In this document: positions 1-8,274 of the stretch, in pieces
Numbering within the stretch: position 1 is the stretch's first letter
How the letters are laid out: each line of letters begins with the position of its first letter
From: Microbulbifer pacificus
GTDB lineage: Bacteria > Pseudomonadota > Gammaproteobacteria > Pseudomonadales > Cellvibrionaceae
NCBI RefSeq assembly: GCF_033723955.1
Contig: NZ_CP137555.1
Location: 2,348,001 to 2,412,000, forward strand
Direction: 5' to 3'
DNA length: 64,000 bases
Notes under the pieces: generated by a model
Seen by the model: only the letters and a program-made list of their open reading frames with translations
The model's database searches: none
What the model was told of the DNA's origin: nothing
Position numbers and translations under genes: made by a program

Positions 1-679
1 TAGGGTGGCCATAATCCCGTCCGCTCCTGAGGCGGACCGCCACCGGGCCGTCCAGCTCCAGCCAGACAAACTGGTTGCGCTCCACTTTTTTCACGGTGCC
101 GGCGAGCAGTACAAAGCCGCCGTCGCCGGGCTTGATGTCCGCGGCCTTGAGCACCGGCCATACCCCGGGGGCCCACACGCCACGGCTGTGGGTGCGCGCA
201 TCCTGCTCGCGGATGGCGAGGCACTCGGCGAGCGCCAGGTTCGGGTATATGGCGACGTGAAAGGCGAGCCCGGCGGCCAGTAATGCCGATTCCAGGCTGT
301 CGCCGCGGTGATTGTAGACATGGGCCAGCACACGACCGTGGTTGTCGTAGCGGCCGCGGTCGTACACCAGTTCCACGTCGCCGCCCTCGAGAAAGCGCTC
401 GGTAAACTCCTTGGCCTCACGCGCCAGCGGTTGGGCCTTGCGCTCACCGTGGGAGAGCTCCGGGGCGTTGACGCCGATAAGGCGTACCCGGCGGCCGTCT
501 TTCAGGCGCAGGGTGTCGCCGTCCACGACCTTTTTCAGTGCCACCACCTCGTCCGGCTCGCCCAATACGCAGTCGGCGTGGACGGGGGCCAGTGTCGCCA
601 GCAGCAAAAAACAGGCATAAAAAAAGGCACTCAGGGAAGCCCTGAATGCCTTTTCTGTCACCGGGAACAAACGGGTCAT
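1..679 (-). CDS. Secreted thermonuclease (SNase-like), 3' end outside the window
   Basis: Reading the minus strand from ATG at 679 gives about 226 residues with no stop before the edge. A hydrophobic signal peptide (residues 12-35, Ala-X-Ala cleavage near HA/DC) precedes a staphylococcal-nuclease-type OB fold. The catalytic signature is visible: VVDGDT (Asp55), VRLIGVNAPE (Arg66, Glu74) and YDNHGRVLA (Arg116) match the Asp21, Arg35, Glu43 and Arg87 positions of the family. The product should be a periplasmic or extracellular Ca-dependent nuclease that cuts DNA or RNA. It begins only 24 bp after rpmE, and the rpmE terminator hairpin lies inside its first 21 codons. A GTG at codon 7 is a possible alternative start. 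The function is well supported; the exact start is less certain. Confidence 0.85.
   Translation of the reverse strand, partial: MTRLFPVTEKAFRASLSAFFYACFLLLATLAPVHADCVLGEPDEVVALKKVVDGDTLRLKDGRRVRLIGVNAPELSHGERKAQPLAREAKEFTERFLEGGDVELVYDRGRYDNHGRVLAHVYNHRGDSLESALLAAGLAFHVAIYPNLALAECLAIREQDARTHSRGVWAPGVWPVLKAADIKPGDGGFVLLAGTVKKVERNQFVWLELDGPVAVRLRSGRDYGHP
619..654 (-). terminator. Rho-independent terminator of rpmE, inside the nuclease 5' coding region
   Basis: A 15-position stem (622-636 with 640-654, one mismatch, loop AAG) is followed on the minus strand by seven T residues (625-619). It lies about 50 bp after the rpmE stop in the correct orientation. It also overlaps codons 9-21 of the thermonuclease. 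Confidence 0.8.
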
Positions 680-702
680 TCCGGTGCGCGGCGTGCCGAC
701 AC

Positions 703-915
703 TTACTTGGAGATGCGGCTGCCGAAACGCTTCTTGAAGCGGTCTACGCGGCCGCCGGTGCTCGCTTGCTTCTGCTTGCCGGTGTAGAACGGGTGGCAGT
801 TGGAGCACACGTCCAGCTGCAGATCCTTGCCCAGAGTGGAGCCCATTTTGAACTCGTTGCCGCAGGAGCAGGTGGCAGTGATCTGAACGTAATTCGGGTG
901 GATATCGGTCTTCAT
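703..915 (-). CDS. rpmE: 50S ribosomal protein L31 (zinc-binding form)
   Basis: This 70-residue protein begins MKTDIHPNY, the classic L31 start, and has the expected length. Cys16, Cys18, Cys37 and Cys40 (CSC and CSNC motifs) mark the zinc-containing form, which bridges the ribosomal subunits and can act as a zinc reserve. The basic C-terminus (RFKKRFG) fits rRNA contact. It is followed by a strong terminator and preceded by a plausible sigma-70 promoter, so it is probably transcribed largely alone. Identification is secure. Confidence 0.97.
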   Translation of the reverse strand: MKTDIHPNYVQITATCSCGNEFKMGSTLGKDLQLDVCSNCHPFYTGKQKQASTGGRVDRFKKRFGSRISK

Positions 916-1013
916 GATGGCCTCTTTTCGACACCGCCACCCAGTCTTTTGCTGAGCACGGAATCGTCATTGGTTCAGGGGAGAATTCCCCGGGCTGTTT
1001 AAAAAGTCGGCGC

Positions 1014-1041
1014 ATACTACCAGATTAGCCCGTTGATACAA
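1014..1041 (-). promoter_or_regulatory. Candidate sigma-70 promoter for rpmE
   Basis: On the minus strand TTGTAT (1041-1036) and TAGTAT (1019-1014) are separated by 16 nt. A TGG before the second hexamer resembles an extended -10. Each hexamer matches four of six consensus bases. The position, about 100 nt before the rpmE start codon, is suitable but unproven. Confidence 0.4.
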
Positions 1042-1079
1042 GTTCAAATGTGCCCCGGGCGTCACCGTTCGGCGCCGGT

Positions 1080-1385
1080 TCAGACGCCCGTGCCACTGGC
1101 GTCAATCAGCGCTCGCAGCGCCGCCATATGCGCCTCCAGCGCGGCCCGGCCCGCGTCGCTCAGCTGGTACCAGGTAGTCGGTTTGCGCTCCACGAAATCC
1201 TTGCGGCTACTGAGGTAGCCCTGCTCCTCCAGCTTGCGCAACTGGGCGCCGAGATTGCCATCGGTGGCCTGCAGCTGTGCCTTGAGGCGCGCGAAGGTCA
1301 GCTCGCCGTGTTTTGCCAGCAGCACACAGGCGCCGAGGCGGATGCGGTGCTCGAACAGAGCGTCGAGAGCGGCTAGCGCCTTCAT
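1080..1385 (-). CDS. Winged-helix transcriptional regulator
   Basis: The 101-residue protein fits the small stand-alone winged-helix family (HTH_34 type, related to MarR/PadR). An N-terminal helix (MKALAALDALFEHRIRLG) leads into the HTH (FARLKAQLQATDGNLGAQLRKLEEQGYL) and a wing (RKPTTWYQLSDAGRAAL). These regulators act as dimers and often repress an adjacent membrane-protein gene. Its ATG overlaps the stop of the upstream membrane-protein gene in an ATGA arrangement, so the two are translationally coupled. The ligand and targets cannot be read from the sequence. Confidence 0.85.
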   Translation of the reverse strand: MKALAALDALFEHRIRLGACVLLAKHGELTFARLKAQLQATDGNLGAQLRKLEEQGYLSSRKDFVERKPTTWYQLSDAGRAALEAHMAALRALIDASGTGV

Positions 1386-1960
1386 GCCTCACCACCCGCA
1401 GTGCGGAGTGCGGCGCGGCGGCTGAAGCCGGCCCAGAACAGGGCGAGGCCGACGGTGGCGCCGGTGATGGTCCAGGTATAGGGGGGCATCAGCGTGATCA
1501 ACACCCCATAGGCCGCAAGCATCAGCAGTCCACACCACAGCAGTGGCCGCTCCAGATGCACGCCGGCGAGGCCATAACCGATACCGGTCACCAACAGGAA
1601 GTTGGCGCCGCCCATCTCCGGCGAAACCCGCCCCAACAACAGAGGCAGGAAGCACAACAGGAAGGCTGCGCCCATCAGTGACCAGTGCAGTCCATAACGG
1701 CGGGCCAGTTTGGGGTTGTTGATCCCATGGCGGCGACTCTGGCGAGCTCCCAGCCACCAGCTGAACAAGCCGCCACCGAAGCCCGCCACCAGCCAGTAGA
1801 ATCCGGCCAGTTGTGGGGCGAAGTCCGGCAGGCTGAAGCCAATGGCGATAAGTGCACCCCAGAGGAAATACAGTGCCGGGATGCCGCCGGCGGTAGCATC
1901 CTCGCGCAGGGCGCTGCTGATATAGTCCAGGTCGCTTTGCAGTTTGTTGACGTCGGTCAT
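1382..1960 (-). CDS. Hypothetical multi-pass inner-membrane protein paired with the regulator
   Basis: I chose the ATG at 1960, which has an AAGGA Shine-Dalgarno 9 nt upstream; the reading frame continues further upstream without support. The 192-residue product begins with a soluble segment (MTDVNKLQSDLDYISSALRE) and then shows about five to six hydrophobic segments rich in Leu, Gly and Trp. I do not recognise a named family. The stop overlaps the start of the winged-helix gene by four bases. Such pairs are common in marine gammaproteobacteria, and the membrane protein may be the sensor or target of the regulator, which is inference. Confidence 0.75.
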   Translation of the reverse strand: MTDVNKLQSDLDYISSALREDATAGGIPALYFLWGALIAIGFSLPDFAPQLAGFYWLVAGFGGGLFSWWLGARQSRRHGINNPKLARRYGLHWSLMGAAFLLCFLPLLLGRVSPEMGGANFLLVTGIGYGLAGVHLERPLLWCGLLMLAAYGVLITLMPPYTWTITGATVGLALFWAGFSRRAALRTAGGEA

Positions 1961-2282
1961 GGTCACAATTCCTTTGTGGGTAAATTTTGCGAATACGGCT
2001 GTGGATAACCCGGGCCGATCGTTGGTGAGCGGTTCCGGGCGATTCTGGATAGAGTTCTCTAATTTATAGAGTTGATACTTGCAGAGTACTTTAATTTTTA
2101 GAGTTAACAAGAGCTGACGGGCAAATTGATGTAATTTGGGTGGGATACGGCGCCAGTGGATACTGTCGCTGTACCCGCCAGCGGGAGCCGGTACACTAGC
2201 GCGCTTTCGCAAACGACACCGGTATGCAGAACGACACGACACACACGGAGGCAGCTTGACCGCAGCGGGGGCGCAACAAGAC

Positions 2283-4535
2283 ATGCAGCATGAAGTGCGC
2301 GATTTCGCACCAGAGGGCGCACAGCCACACGCACTTGGTGCGCGCGCCATCCTGCGCCTCGCGGTGCCGGTACCCCTGCGCCGCCTGTTCGACTACCTGC
2401 CGCCACAGGGGCTGGGTGCGGACGACCTGTGCCCGGGCCAGCGCTTCCTGGTGCCCTTCGGCAATCGCGACCTGGTGGCGGTGCTGGTGGACGTCGTATC
2501 GGAGTCGCCGCTTGCCGAGCTGAAACCGGCCACCGAGTGCATCGACCGCCAGCCGATCTTTGATGCGCGCAGCCGCCAGTTCCTGCAGTGGGCGGCGGAT
2601 TACTACCAGGCGCCCGTGGGCGAACTCTACGCCGCGGCCCTCCCCGTCGCCCTGCGCAAGGGCAAGCCCTCGGATCACTGGGCGGAGCAGTGGCTGGAGC
2701 TCACCACCGAAGGCAAAGGCCTGCCCGAGACCGCATTGGCGCGGGCCAAGAAGCAACAGGAGTTGTTGCAGCTGCTGTTGAAGACCGGCCGTCAGAGCCG
2801 TACCGCACTGAATGCCCGCGGCCTTAACAGTACCGTGTGCAAGGCGCTGATTGAGCGCAATCTGGCGCACTGGGTCAGTGGCCCTACCGCGCCGCCGCCG
2901 CTGGAAGAGGTGGAACCGCAAGCCGCACCCGAGCTCAACGACGAGCAACGCGAGGTGATCGACGCGGTACCCGCCAGCGGCTTTAGCGCTTCATTATTGG
3001 AAGGCACTACCGGCAGCGGCAAGACCGAGGTCTACCTGCGCCTGATGGCGCGGGCCCTGGCCCGGGGTGAGCAGGCGCTGTTGCTGGTGCCGGAAATCGG
3101 TCTCACCCCGCAGACATTGCGCCGCATCGCCGCGCGCTTCCCGGATTTCCGCATCGCCGCGCTGCACTCGGGACTCGCCGACGGTGAGCGCGCCCGCGCC
3201 TGGCTGTCCGCCGCCAGCGGTGTGGCGGATATCGTCATCGGCACCCGCTCGGCGATCTTCACGCCGCTGCCGCGTCTCGGCGTGATCCTGATCGACGAGG
3301 AACACGACGGCTCCTTCAAACAGCAGGACGGGGTGCGCTACTCCGCCCGCGATCTGTCCGTGGTGCTGGCGAAGAGTGCCGATGTGCCGGTGCTGCTGGG
3401 CTCGGCAACGCCATCGCTGGAGAGCCTGCACAACGCCCTGTCCGGCCGCTATCAGCACCTGCGCCTGCGCCACCGCGCCGGCAATGCGCGTCCGCCGCAG
3501 ATCAGCGTGGTACCCACCCTGCACCAGCAACTGCAGGAGGGCTTTGCCCCCCAGGTGTTGCGGCACATCGGCGACACCCTGAACCGCGGGGAGCAGGCGC
3601 TGGTGTTTATCAACCGCCGCGGCTATGCGCCGGCGCTTACCTGCGATGACTGCGGCTGGCTTGCCGACTGCCCGCACTGCTCCGCCAAGCTCACCCTGCA
3701 CCGCCGGAGCCGCCATCTGCGCTGCCATCATTGCGACTACCGCATGCGTGAGGTGCACAGTTGCCCTCAATGTCATAGCCGCAATCTCAACGCCCTGGGC
3801 GCGGGCACCGAGCGCAGTGAGGACTTCCTCACCCACAGCTTCCGCAATTTCCCGGTGATCCGCGTCGACCGCGACACCACCGCCACCAAACAGGCGCTGG
3901 ACAAACTGCTGGAGCCTGCGCGCAATGGCGAACCCTGCCTGTTGCTCGGCACCCAGATGCTGGCCAAGGGCCACCATTTGCCCAAGGTCACGCTGGTGGT
4001 CATCCAGGACGCCGACGGCGGCCTGTTCAGTGCCGATTTCCGCGCCCCCGAGCGCATGGGCCAGTTGCTGGAACAGGTGGCCGGCCGCGCCGGTCGCGGC
4101 GACCTGCCCGGACACGTGCTGGTGCAGAGCCGCTACCCCGAACACCCGCTGCTGCAATTGCTGCTGAACCGGGGCTACGGCGCCTTTGCCCGCCAGTTGC
4201 TGGAAGAGCGCAAGATCGCCCAGCTGCCGCCGGTGCGCGCAATGGCGCTGGTGCGCGCCGAGTGCGAGGAGCCGCGCTGGGCGGAGGAGTTTCTCGCCAA
4301 CGCCCGTAACTATTTAGAGGCGCTGGCGCCGAGCTCGCCGGAATTGCAGTATCTGGGGCCGGTGCCGGCACTGCTGGAGCGCAAATCCGGCCGCTTCCGC
4401 TTCTATATCCAGATCACCGCCGACAAGCGCGGCCTGCTGCAACAGTTGCTTGCGCGCTTCTGCCAGTGGGCCGAGGGCAACAGAAACCGGCGCCTGCGCT
4501 GGGCGGTGGATATGGACGCACAGGAATTGTCCTAA
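2283..4535 (+). CDS. priA: Primosomal replication protein N' (PriA helicase)
   Basis: The 750-residue protein restarts stalled replication forks: it binds branched DNA, unwinds 3' to 5' and recruits the primosome. An N-terminal DNA-binding domain is followed by a helicase core with Walker A GTTGSGKT (residues 241-248), the DEEH box (IDEEHDGSFKQQ) and motif VI region (EQVAGRAGRG). Between the helicase lobes lie eight zinc-binding cysteines in four pairs (CDDC, CPHC, CHHC, CPQC). The length suits the family (732 in E. coli). The start is uncertain: ATG at 2283 has a weak ribosome site, while an in-frame TTG at 2256 sits just after GGAGG. The identity is secure. Confidence 0.96.
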   Translation: MQHEVRDFAPEGAQPHALGARAILRLAVPVPLRRLFDYLPPQGLGADDLCPGQRFLVPFGNRDLVAVLVDVVSESPLAELKPATECIDRQPIFDARSRQFLQWAADYYQAPVGELYAAALPVALRKGKPSDHWAEQWLELTTEGKGLPETALARAKKQQELLQLLLKTGRQSRTALNARGLNSTVCKALIERNLAHWVSGPTAPPPLEEVEPQAAPELNDEQREVIDAVPASGFSASLLEGTTGSGKTEVYLRLMARALARGEQALLLVPEIGLTPQTLRRIAARFPDFRIAALHSGLADGERARAWLSAASGVADIVIGTRSAIFTPLPRLGVILIDEEHDGSFKQQDGVRYSARDLSVVLAKSADVPVLLGSATPSLESLHNALSGRYQHLRLRHRAGNARPPQISVVPTLHQQLQEGFAPQVLRHIGDTLNRGEQALVFINRRGYAPALTCDDCGWLADCPHCSAKLTLHRRSRHLRCHHCDYRMREVHSCPQCHSRNLNALGAGTERSEDFLTHSFRNFPVIRVDRDTTATKQALDKLLEPARNGEPCLLLGTQMLAKGHHLPKVTLVVIQDADGGLFSADFRAPERMGQLLEQVAGRAGRGDLPGHVLVQSRYPEHPLLQLLLNRGYGAFARQLLEERKIAQLPPVRAMALVRAECEEPRWAEEFLANARNYLEALAPSSPELQYLGPVPALLERKSGRFRFYIQITADKRGLLQQLLARFCQWAEGNRNRRLRWAVDMDAQELS

Positions 4536-4545
4536 GAATCTACCG

Positions 4546-4576
4546 CGCGTGCGCCTGACGGCGTCCGGCGCACGCG
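4546..4576 (+). terminator. GC-rich hairpin after priA
   Basis: A perfect 10-bp stem (4546-4555 with 4567-4576) closes an 11-nt loop just after the priA stop. The following bases are TTACAATT, not a clean T tract. It may attenuate or stabilise the message end and is not a textbook terminator. Confidence 0.4.
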
Positions 4577-4641
4577 TTACAATTCCCGGCCCGCAGAATA
4601 ATCGCGAATAAAGATCGCCAAAAACGATTAAGAGAGCAGTC

Positions 4642-5202
4642 ATGGCCCGCCGCAACACCCGCCGCCAACAATCCTCCGGCAAACCCGCTTGGGTCTGGTT
4701 CGTGCTCGGCAACTTCGTCGGCGGCTTTGCGGTGTTCATCTTCCTGCTGAGTGACCTCAAGACCGAAAAGGCCAAAGTGGTCGCCAGTGCCAAACCCGCG
4801 CCCCAGGCGCAGGCACCGGCGGACGCCAAACCCAAATTCGATTTCTACAAATTGCTGGAAGAGAGTGAGGTGAAGGTTGCGCCGCCCAAAAACCAGCAGG
4901 TTCGTGTGCGCGACAGCAATGCAGACAGCAAACCGGCGGAAAAGGAAGAGGCACAGCCGGAACTGGTGTACATCCTCCAGGCCGCCAGCTTCCGCGACAA
5001 GGACGAGGCCGAGCGCCTGCGCGCGCAGCTGATGCTCGCAAACCTCGACGTCAAAGTGGAATCCGCCAGCGACAGCCGCGGCACCTGGCACCGGGTACTC
5101 GTCGGCCCCTACACCAACCGTTCAAAGGTCGCCAAAGCGCAGAGCATCCTTGCCGAACACCGCCTGATGCCGCTGGTGTTGAAGCGTCCCGCCCAGGGAT
5201 AA
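4642..5202 (+). CDS. SPOR-domain cell-division protein (FtsN-like)
   Basis: The 186-residue protein has a basic N-terminus, one transmembrane helix (about residues 16-37), a Lys/Ala/Pro-rich periplasmic linker and a C-terminal SPOR domain (about 107-183: VYILQAASFRDKDEAE to VLVGPYTNRSKVAKAQ). SPOR domains bind glycan strands stripped of stem peptides at the septum, so a division role is likely. A SPOR gene between priA and hslVU is a familiar gammaproteobacterial arrangement; argS, which often lies between, is absent here. It is shorter than E. coli FtsN, so it may be a SPOR paralogue and not FtsN itself. Confidence 0.88.
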   Translation: MARRNTRRQQSSGKPAWVWFVLGNFVGGFAVFIFLLSDLKTEKAKVVASAKPAPQAQAPADAKPKFDFYKLLEESEVKVAPPKNQQVRVRDSNADSKPAEKEEAQPELVYILQAASFRDKDEAERLRAQLMLANLDVKVESASDSRGTWHRVLVGPYTNRSKVAKAQSILAEHRLMPLVLKRPAQG

Positions 5203-5212
5203 GCGCGCGAGA

Positions 5213-5446
5213 CTATTCCGTCTCCACCAGTTTGCGCGCAATCCAGTGCGCCACCGGCGCAATGATCGAAATCAGCGGAAACGCCACCACCCAGGCCACC
5301 AACCCCGCGTGCAGCCAGCGGGAAAAGAACCCCTCGGTCACGCCGGTATTGATGATGGTGATCACCCCGGACATCATGGTCGACATAAACAGCGACATGA
5401 ACAGCGCAAAAACCAAGGTGTAATAACGGCGCTTTATGCGGGCCAC
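5213..5446 (-). CDS. DUF2798 small membrane protein
   Basis: I chose GTG at 5446, which lies 7 nt after GGAG on the minus strand. The longer frame reading would overlap hslV and its promoter. The 77-residue product (start ARIKRRYYTLVFALFMS) has two hydrophobic helices separated by a short polar loop with a conserved-looking GVTEGFFSRW, which fits the DUF2798 family of two-TM proteins of unknown function. It is divergent from hslV. Confidence 0.75.
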   Translation of the reverse strand: MARIKRRYYTLVFALFMSLFMSTMMSGVITIINTGVTEGFFSRWLHAGLVAWVVAFPLISIIAPVAHWIARKLVETE

Positions 5447-5504
5447 AGGCGTTCTCCACAGGACCTCAGAAGAAGGCGCCAGAGTATAAACGCACCCCCG
5501 CAAA

Positions 5505-5533
5505 GTTGAAATTTCGCCTCCTCGACCACACTT
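5505..5533 (+). promoter_or_regulatory. Candidate sigma-32 heat-shock promoter of hslVU
   Basis: GTTGAAA (5505-5511) matches six of seven bases of the sigma-32 -35 element CTTGAAA. After a 14-nt spacer, CCACACTT (5526-5533) partly matches the -10 element CCCCATNT. It ends 32 nt before the hslV start codon. The hslVU operon is a classical heat-shock operon, which supports the call. Confidence 0.5.
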
Positions 5534-5565
5534 AGTGCTTCTGAAAAGAAAACGCAGAGGCACCA

Positions 5566-6105
5566 GTGGAACAATATCGCGGCACAACCATTCTCTCCGT
5601 ACGCCGGAACGGCAAAGTCGTCATCGGTGGTGACGGTCAGGTCTCCATGGGCAACACCATCATGAAAGGCAACGCCCGCAAGGTGCGCCGCCTCTACAAC
5701 GACAAGGTCATCGCCGGATTCGCCGGCGGCACCGCCGACGCCTTCACCCTGTTCGAACGCTTCGAAGCCAAACTGCAGGCCCACAACGGCCAGCTCACCC
5801 GCGCTGCCGTCGAACTCGCCAAAGACTGGCGCACCGACCGCGCCCTGCGCCGCCTCGAGGCCCTGCTTGCCGTCGCCGACGAAACCGCCAGCCTGATCGT
5901 CACCGGCAACGGCGACGTCATCCAGCCGGAAGACGACCTGATCGCCATCGGCTCCGGCGGCCCCTTCGCCCAGTCCGCCGCGCGCGCACTGCTGGACAAC
6001 ACCGATATGGATGCGAGAAGCATTGTCGAGCAGGGTTTGAAAATCGCCGGCGATATCTGCGTGTACACCAACCAGAATCACACGATTGAAGAATTGAATT
6101 ACTGA
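5566..6105 (+). CDS. hslV: ATP-dependent protease subunit HslV (ClpQ)
   Basis: This 179-residue Ntn-hydrolase is the proteolytic double hexamer of the HslUV complex. The protein starts MEQYRG and then [10 protein letters not shown]; the Thr at position 7 should become the N-terminal nucleophile after removal of the six-residue propeptide. The family signature [21 protein letters not shown] follows. The start is GTG, with AGAGG 5 nt upstream. The candidate heat-shock promoter lies just upstream, and hslU follows after a 239-bp gap containing an unusual palindrome. Identification is secure. Confidence 0.97.
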   Translation: MEQYRGTTILSVRRNGKVVIGGDGQVSMGNTIMKGNARKVRRLYNDKVIAGFAGGTADAFTLFERFEAKLQAHNGQLTRAAVELAKDWRTDRALRRLEALLAVADETASLIVTGNGDVIQPEDDLIAIGSGGPFAQSAARALLDNTDMDARSIVEQGLKIAGDICVYTNQNHTIEELNY

Positions 6106-6170
6106 TTGCCAGCTTGCTGACAAGGTAATTCAGAACTTGCTAACGAAGTAACTGACTACGAATTGAAGGT

Positions 6171-6276
6171 GGGGTGCCGGGTACAGTTTTTTGAAAGCGT
6201 CGGCGACAGGGAAGTCGCCGACGCAGCGTACAGGGATGTATTCACAGCGGTTTCAAAAAACTGTACCCGGTGCCGC
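6171..6276. repeat. Nested palindromic intergenic element between hslV and hslU
   Basis: A perfect 20-bp inverted repeat (6177-6196 with 6251-6270) encloses a second perfect 11-bp inverted repeat (6197-6207 with 6214-6224, loop AGGGAA). The two left arms abut with no gap; between the right arms is a 26-nt single-stranded segment. No coding potential is seen. The architecture resembles a MITE or REP-type dispersed repeat inserted within an operon. Confidence 0.75.
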
Positions 6277-6344
6277 GCCGCCAACGCACCAGCTCTAAAG
6301 CGAACCACGCTAGGGCAACGCGAAAAAGAATCCGAGTAAAGACC

Positions 6345-7658
6345 ATGTCCATGACCCCCAGAGAAATCGTCCACGAACTCGACCGCCATATCGTCGGCCA
6401 GCACGACGCCAAGCGCGCCGTCGCCATCGCGCTGCGAAACCGCTGGCGCCGCATGCAGGTCAACGAAGAACTGCGTGCTGAAATCACCCCGAAAAACATC
6501 CTCATGATCGGCCCCACCGGCGTCGGCAAAACCGAAATCGCCCGTCGCCTCGCCAAACTCGCCGGCGCGCCGTTTATCAAAGTCGAAGCCACCAAATTCA
6601 CCGAAGTCGGCTACGTCGGCCGCGACGTCGAATCCATCGTGCGCGACCTGGTCGAAATGGCCGTGAAGCTCGAGCGCGAGCGCGCCATGGAATCCGTCAA
6701 ACAGCGCGCCATGGATGCCGCCGAAGAGCGCGTGCTCGACGCCCTGCTGCCCCCCGCGCGCAGCACCGAACCCGGTGACAAGGATTCCAGCACGCGTCAG
6801 GTCTTCCGCAAAAAACTGCGCGAGGGCGAGCTCAACGACAAGGAAATCGAAATCGACGTTTCCGCCTCCCCCATGGGCGTCGAAATCATGGCGCCTCCCG
6901 GTATGGAGGAAATGACCAACCAGCTGCAGGGCATGTTCTCCAACATGTCCAAGGGCAAAACCCAGAAGCGCAAGCTCACCGTCAAGAAAGCCCTCAAGCA
7001 ACTCACTGACGACGAAGCCGCGAAAATGATCAACGACGAGGAGATCAAAACCCGCGCCATCCAGTCCGCCGAGCAGAACGGCATCGTGTTTATCGATGAG
7101 ATTGACAAAGTCGCCAAGCGCCAGGGCAACAGCGGTGCCGATGTCTCCCGTGAGGGTGTGCAGCGCGACCTGCTGCCGCTGATCGAAGGCTGCACCGTCA
7201 CCACCAAGTACGGCATGCTCAAAACCGACCACATCCTGTTCATCGCGTCCGGTGCCTTCCACCTGGCCAAACCGTCCGACCTGATTCCGGAACTGCAGGG
7301 CCGTCTGCCGATTCGGGTGGAACTGAGCTCGCTCACCTCCAACGACTTCCAGCGGATCCTCACCGAACCCAGCGCCTCGCTCACCGAGCAACAGAAAGCG
7401 CTGCTGGCCACCGAGGGGGTTGATTTGAGTTTCACCGAAGACGGTATCCGCCGCATTGCGGAGGTGGCCTACGATGTGAATGAATCCACGGAAAATATCG
7501 GTGCGCGCCGCCTGCACACCGTGCTGGAAAGGCTGCTGGAGGAAATTTCCTTCGCCGGTGGCGATGGTGACACCAGTGTGACCGTCGACGCGGAATATGT
7601 GGACAAATATCTGGGCGAGCTGAGTAAAGACGAAGATCTTTCGCGCTTTATTCTCTGA
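6345..7658 (+). CDS. hslU: HslU (ClpY) unfoldase ATPase
   Basis: I use ATG at 6345 ([19 protein letters not shown]), which aligns with the family N-terminus; the frame upstream runs into the palindromic element and is discounted. The 437-residue AAA+ protein has Walker A GPTGVGKT (56-63), Walker [12 protein letters not shown], an I-domain between them and the C-terminal AAA small domain ending LSRFIL, which docks into HslV. It unfolds substrates and threads them into HslV. Length and motifs fit the family (443 in E. coli). Confidence 0.97.
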   Translation: MSMTPREIVHELDRHIVGQHDAKRAVAIALRNRWRRMQVNEELRAEITPKNILMIGPTGVGKTEIARRLAKLAGAPFIKVEATKFTEVGYVGRDVESIVRDLVEMAVKLERERAMESVKQRAMDAAEERVLDALLPPARSTEPGDKDSSTRQVFRKKLREGELNDKEIEIDVSASPMGVEIMAPPGMEEMTNQLQGMFSNMSKGKTQKRKLTVKKALKQLTDDEAAKMINDEEIKTRAIQSAEQNGIVFIDEIDKVAKRQGNSGADVSREGVQRDLLPLIEGCTVTTKYGMLKTDHILFIASGAFHLAKPSDLIPELQGRLPIRVELSSLTSNDFQRILTEPSASLTEQQKALLATEGVDLSFTEDGIRRIAEVAYDVNESTENIGARRLHTVLERLLEEISFAGGDGDTSVTVDAEYVDKYLGELSKDEDLSRFIL

Positions 7659-7677
7659 TCAGTTTTATTTTCGATGC

Positions 7678-7719
7678 ACACACGGGCCGCAATGCGCGGC
7701 CCATGTGTTGTAAATTTTT
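7678..7719 (+). terminator. Terminator after hslU
   Basis: A 13-position stem (7678-7690 with 7696-7708, one mismatch) has a 5-nt loop and is followed by TGTAAATTTTT. It ends 11 bp before the DUF971 start, so it separates hslVU from the next gene or works as a partial terminator. Confidence 0.6.
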
Positions 7720-7730
7720 CGGATTCAAGC

Positions 7731-8108
7731 ATGTCCGCGCCAAAAAAAATTCGCCTCGACAAAGCCAGCAAAAAACTCATCCTGCTCTATGCCGATCGTG
7801 AATTCGAACTGCCTGCCGAATATTTGCGGGTCTATTCCCCCAGTGCCGAGGTGCGCGGTCACGGCATCGGCCAGGGAACCCTGGTCAGCGGAAAAATGCA
7901 TGTGGGTATCGAAAAAGTGGCCTCGGCCGGCCGCTATGCGCTGCAAATTTTCTTCGACGACGGCCACGACAGTGGAATCTACACCTGGGCCTACCTGCGC
8001 GAACTGTGCGATCGCCAACAGGCAAACTGGCAGGCTTATCTCGAGCGATTAAAATACGAAGGCAAGGGCCGCGATCCGGATGTGAGCCCGGTGAAATTTA
8101 TCGGTTGA
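7731..8108 (+). CDS. DUF971 protein (gamma-butyrobetaine hydroxylase-like N-terminal domain)
   Basis: The 125-residue protein (start MSAPKKIRLDKASKKLILLY) consists almost entirely of a DUF971 domain: ELPAEYLRVYSPSAEVRGHG, then IEKVASAGRYALQIFFDDGHDSGIYTWAYLREL. The same domain forms the zinc-binding N-terminal part of gamma-butyrobetaine dioxygenase, but the stand-alone bacterial proteins have no settled function. A DUF971 gene next to hslVU is common in gammaproteobacteria. The ATG at 7731 is preceded only by a weak GGA site; earlier in-frame codons fall in the hslU terminator. Confidence 0.85.
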   Translation: MSAPKKIRLDKASKKLILLYADREFELPAEYLRVYSPSAEVRGHGIGQGTLVSGKMHVGIEKVASAGRYALQIFFDDGHDSGIYTWAYLRELCDRQQANWQAYLERLKYEGKGRDPDVSPVKFIG

Positions 8109-8201
8109 GCGCTAAAAAAATCCCCGACCCGGAATTTTCCGGTTGTGAGCTAAATCCCGATTCACGAAAACTTCATTCACCCGTCACACTGGTGGGCCCA
8201 T

Positions 8202-8235
8202 CTGTCACGCCACTGTCACCTCTGCTCGTTTAAAT
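8202..8235 (+). promoter_or_regulatory. Pho box and promoter upstream of the PhoX-like gene
   Basis: Two identical heptamers CTGTCAC (8202-8208, 8213-8219) are separated by GCCA, exactly the 7-4-7 architecture of the PhoB box CTGTCATAAATCTGTCAT. A TTAAAT -10-like hexamer (8230-8235) starts 10 nt after the second heptamer, as expected when PhoB replaces the -35 contact. It lies 55 bp before the phosphatase start. Confidence 0.8.
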
Positions 8236-8274
8236 CCCCGGCGCAAAATATTTTTAAGCTTGGGGGCTTACATA

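Noticed and set aside
1961-2350. N-terminal extension of the membrane protein beside the regulator
   Set aside because: It would overlap the priA start region; ATG 1960 has a good ribosome site and the extension is low quality.
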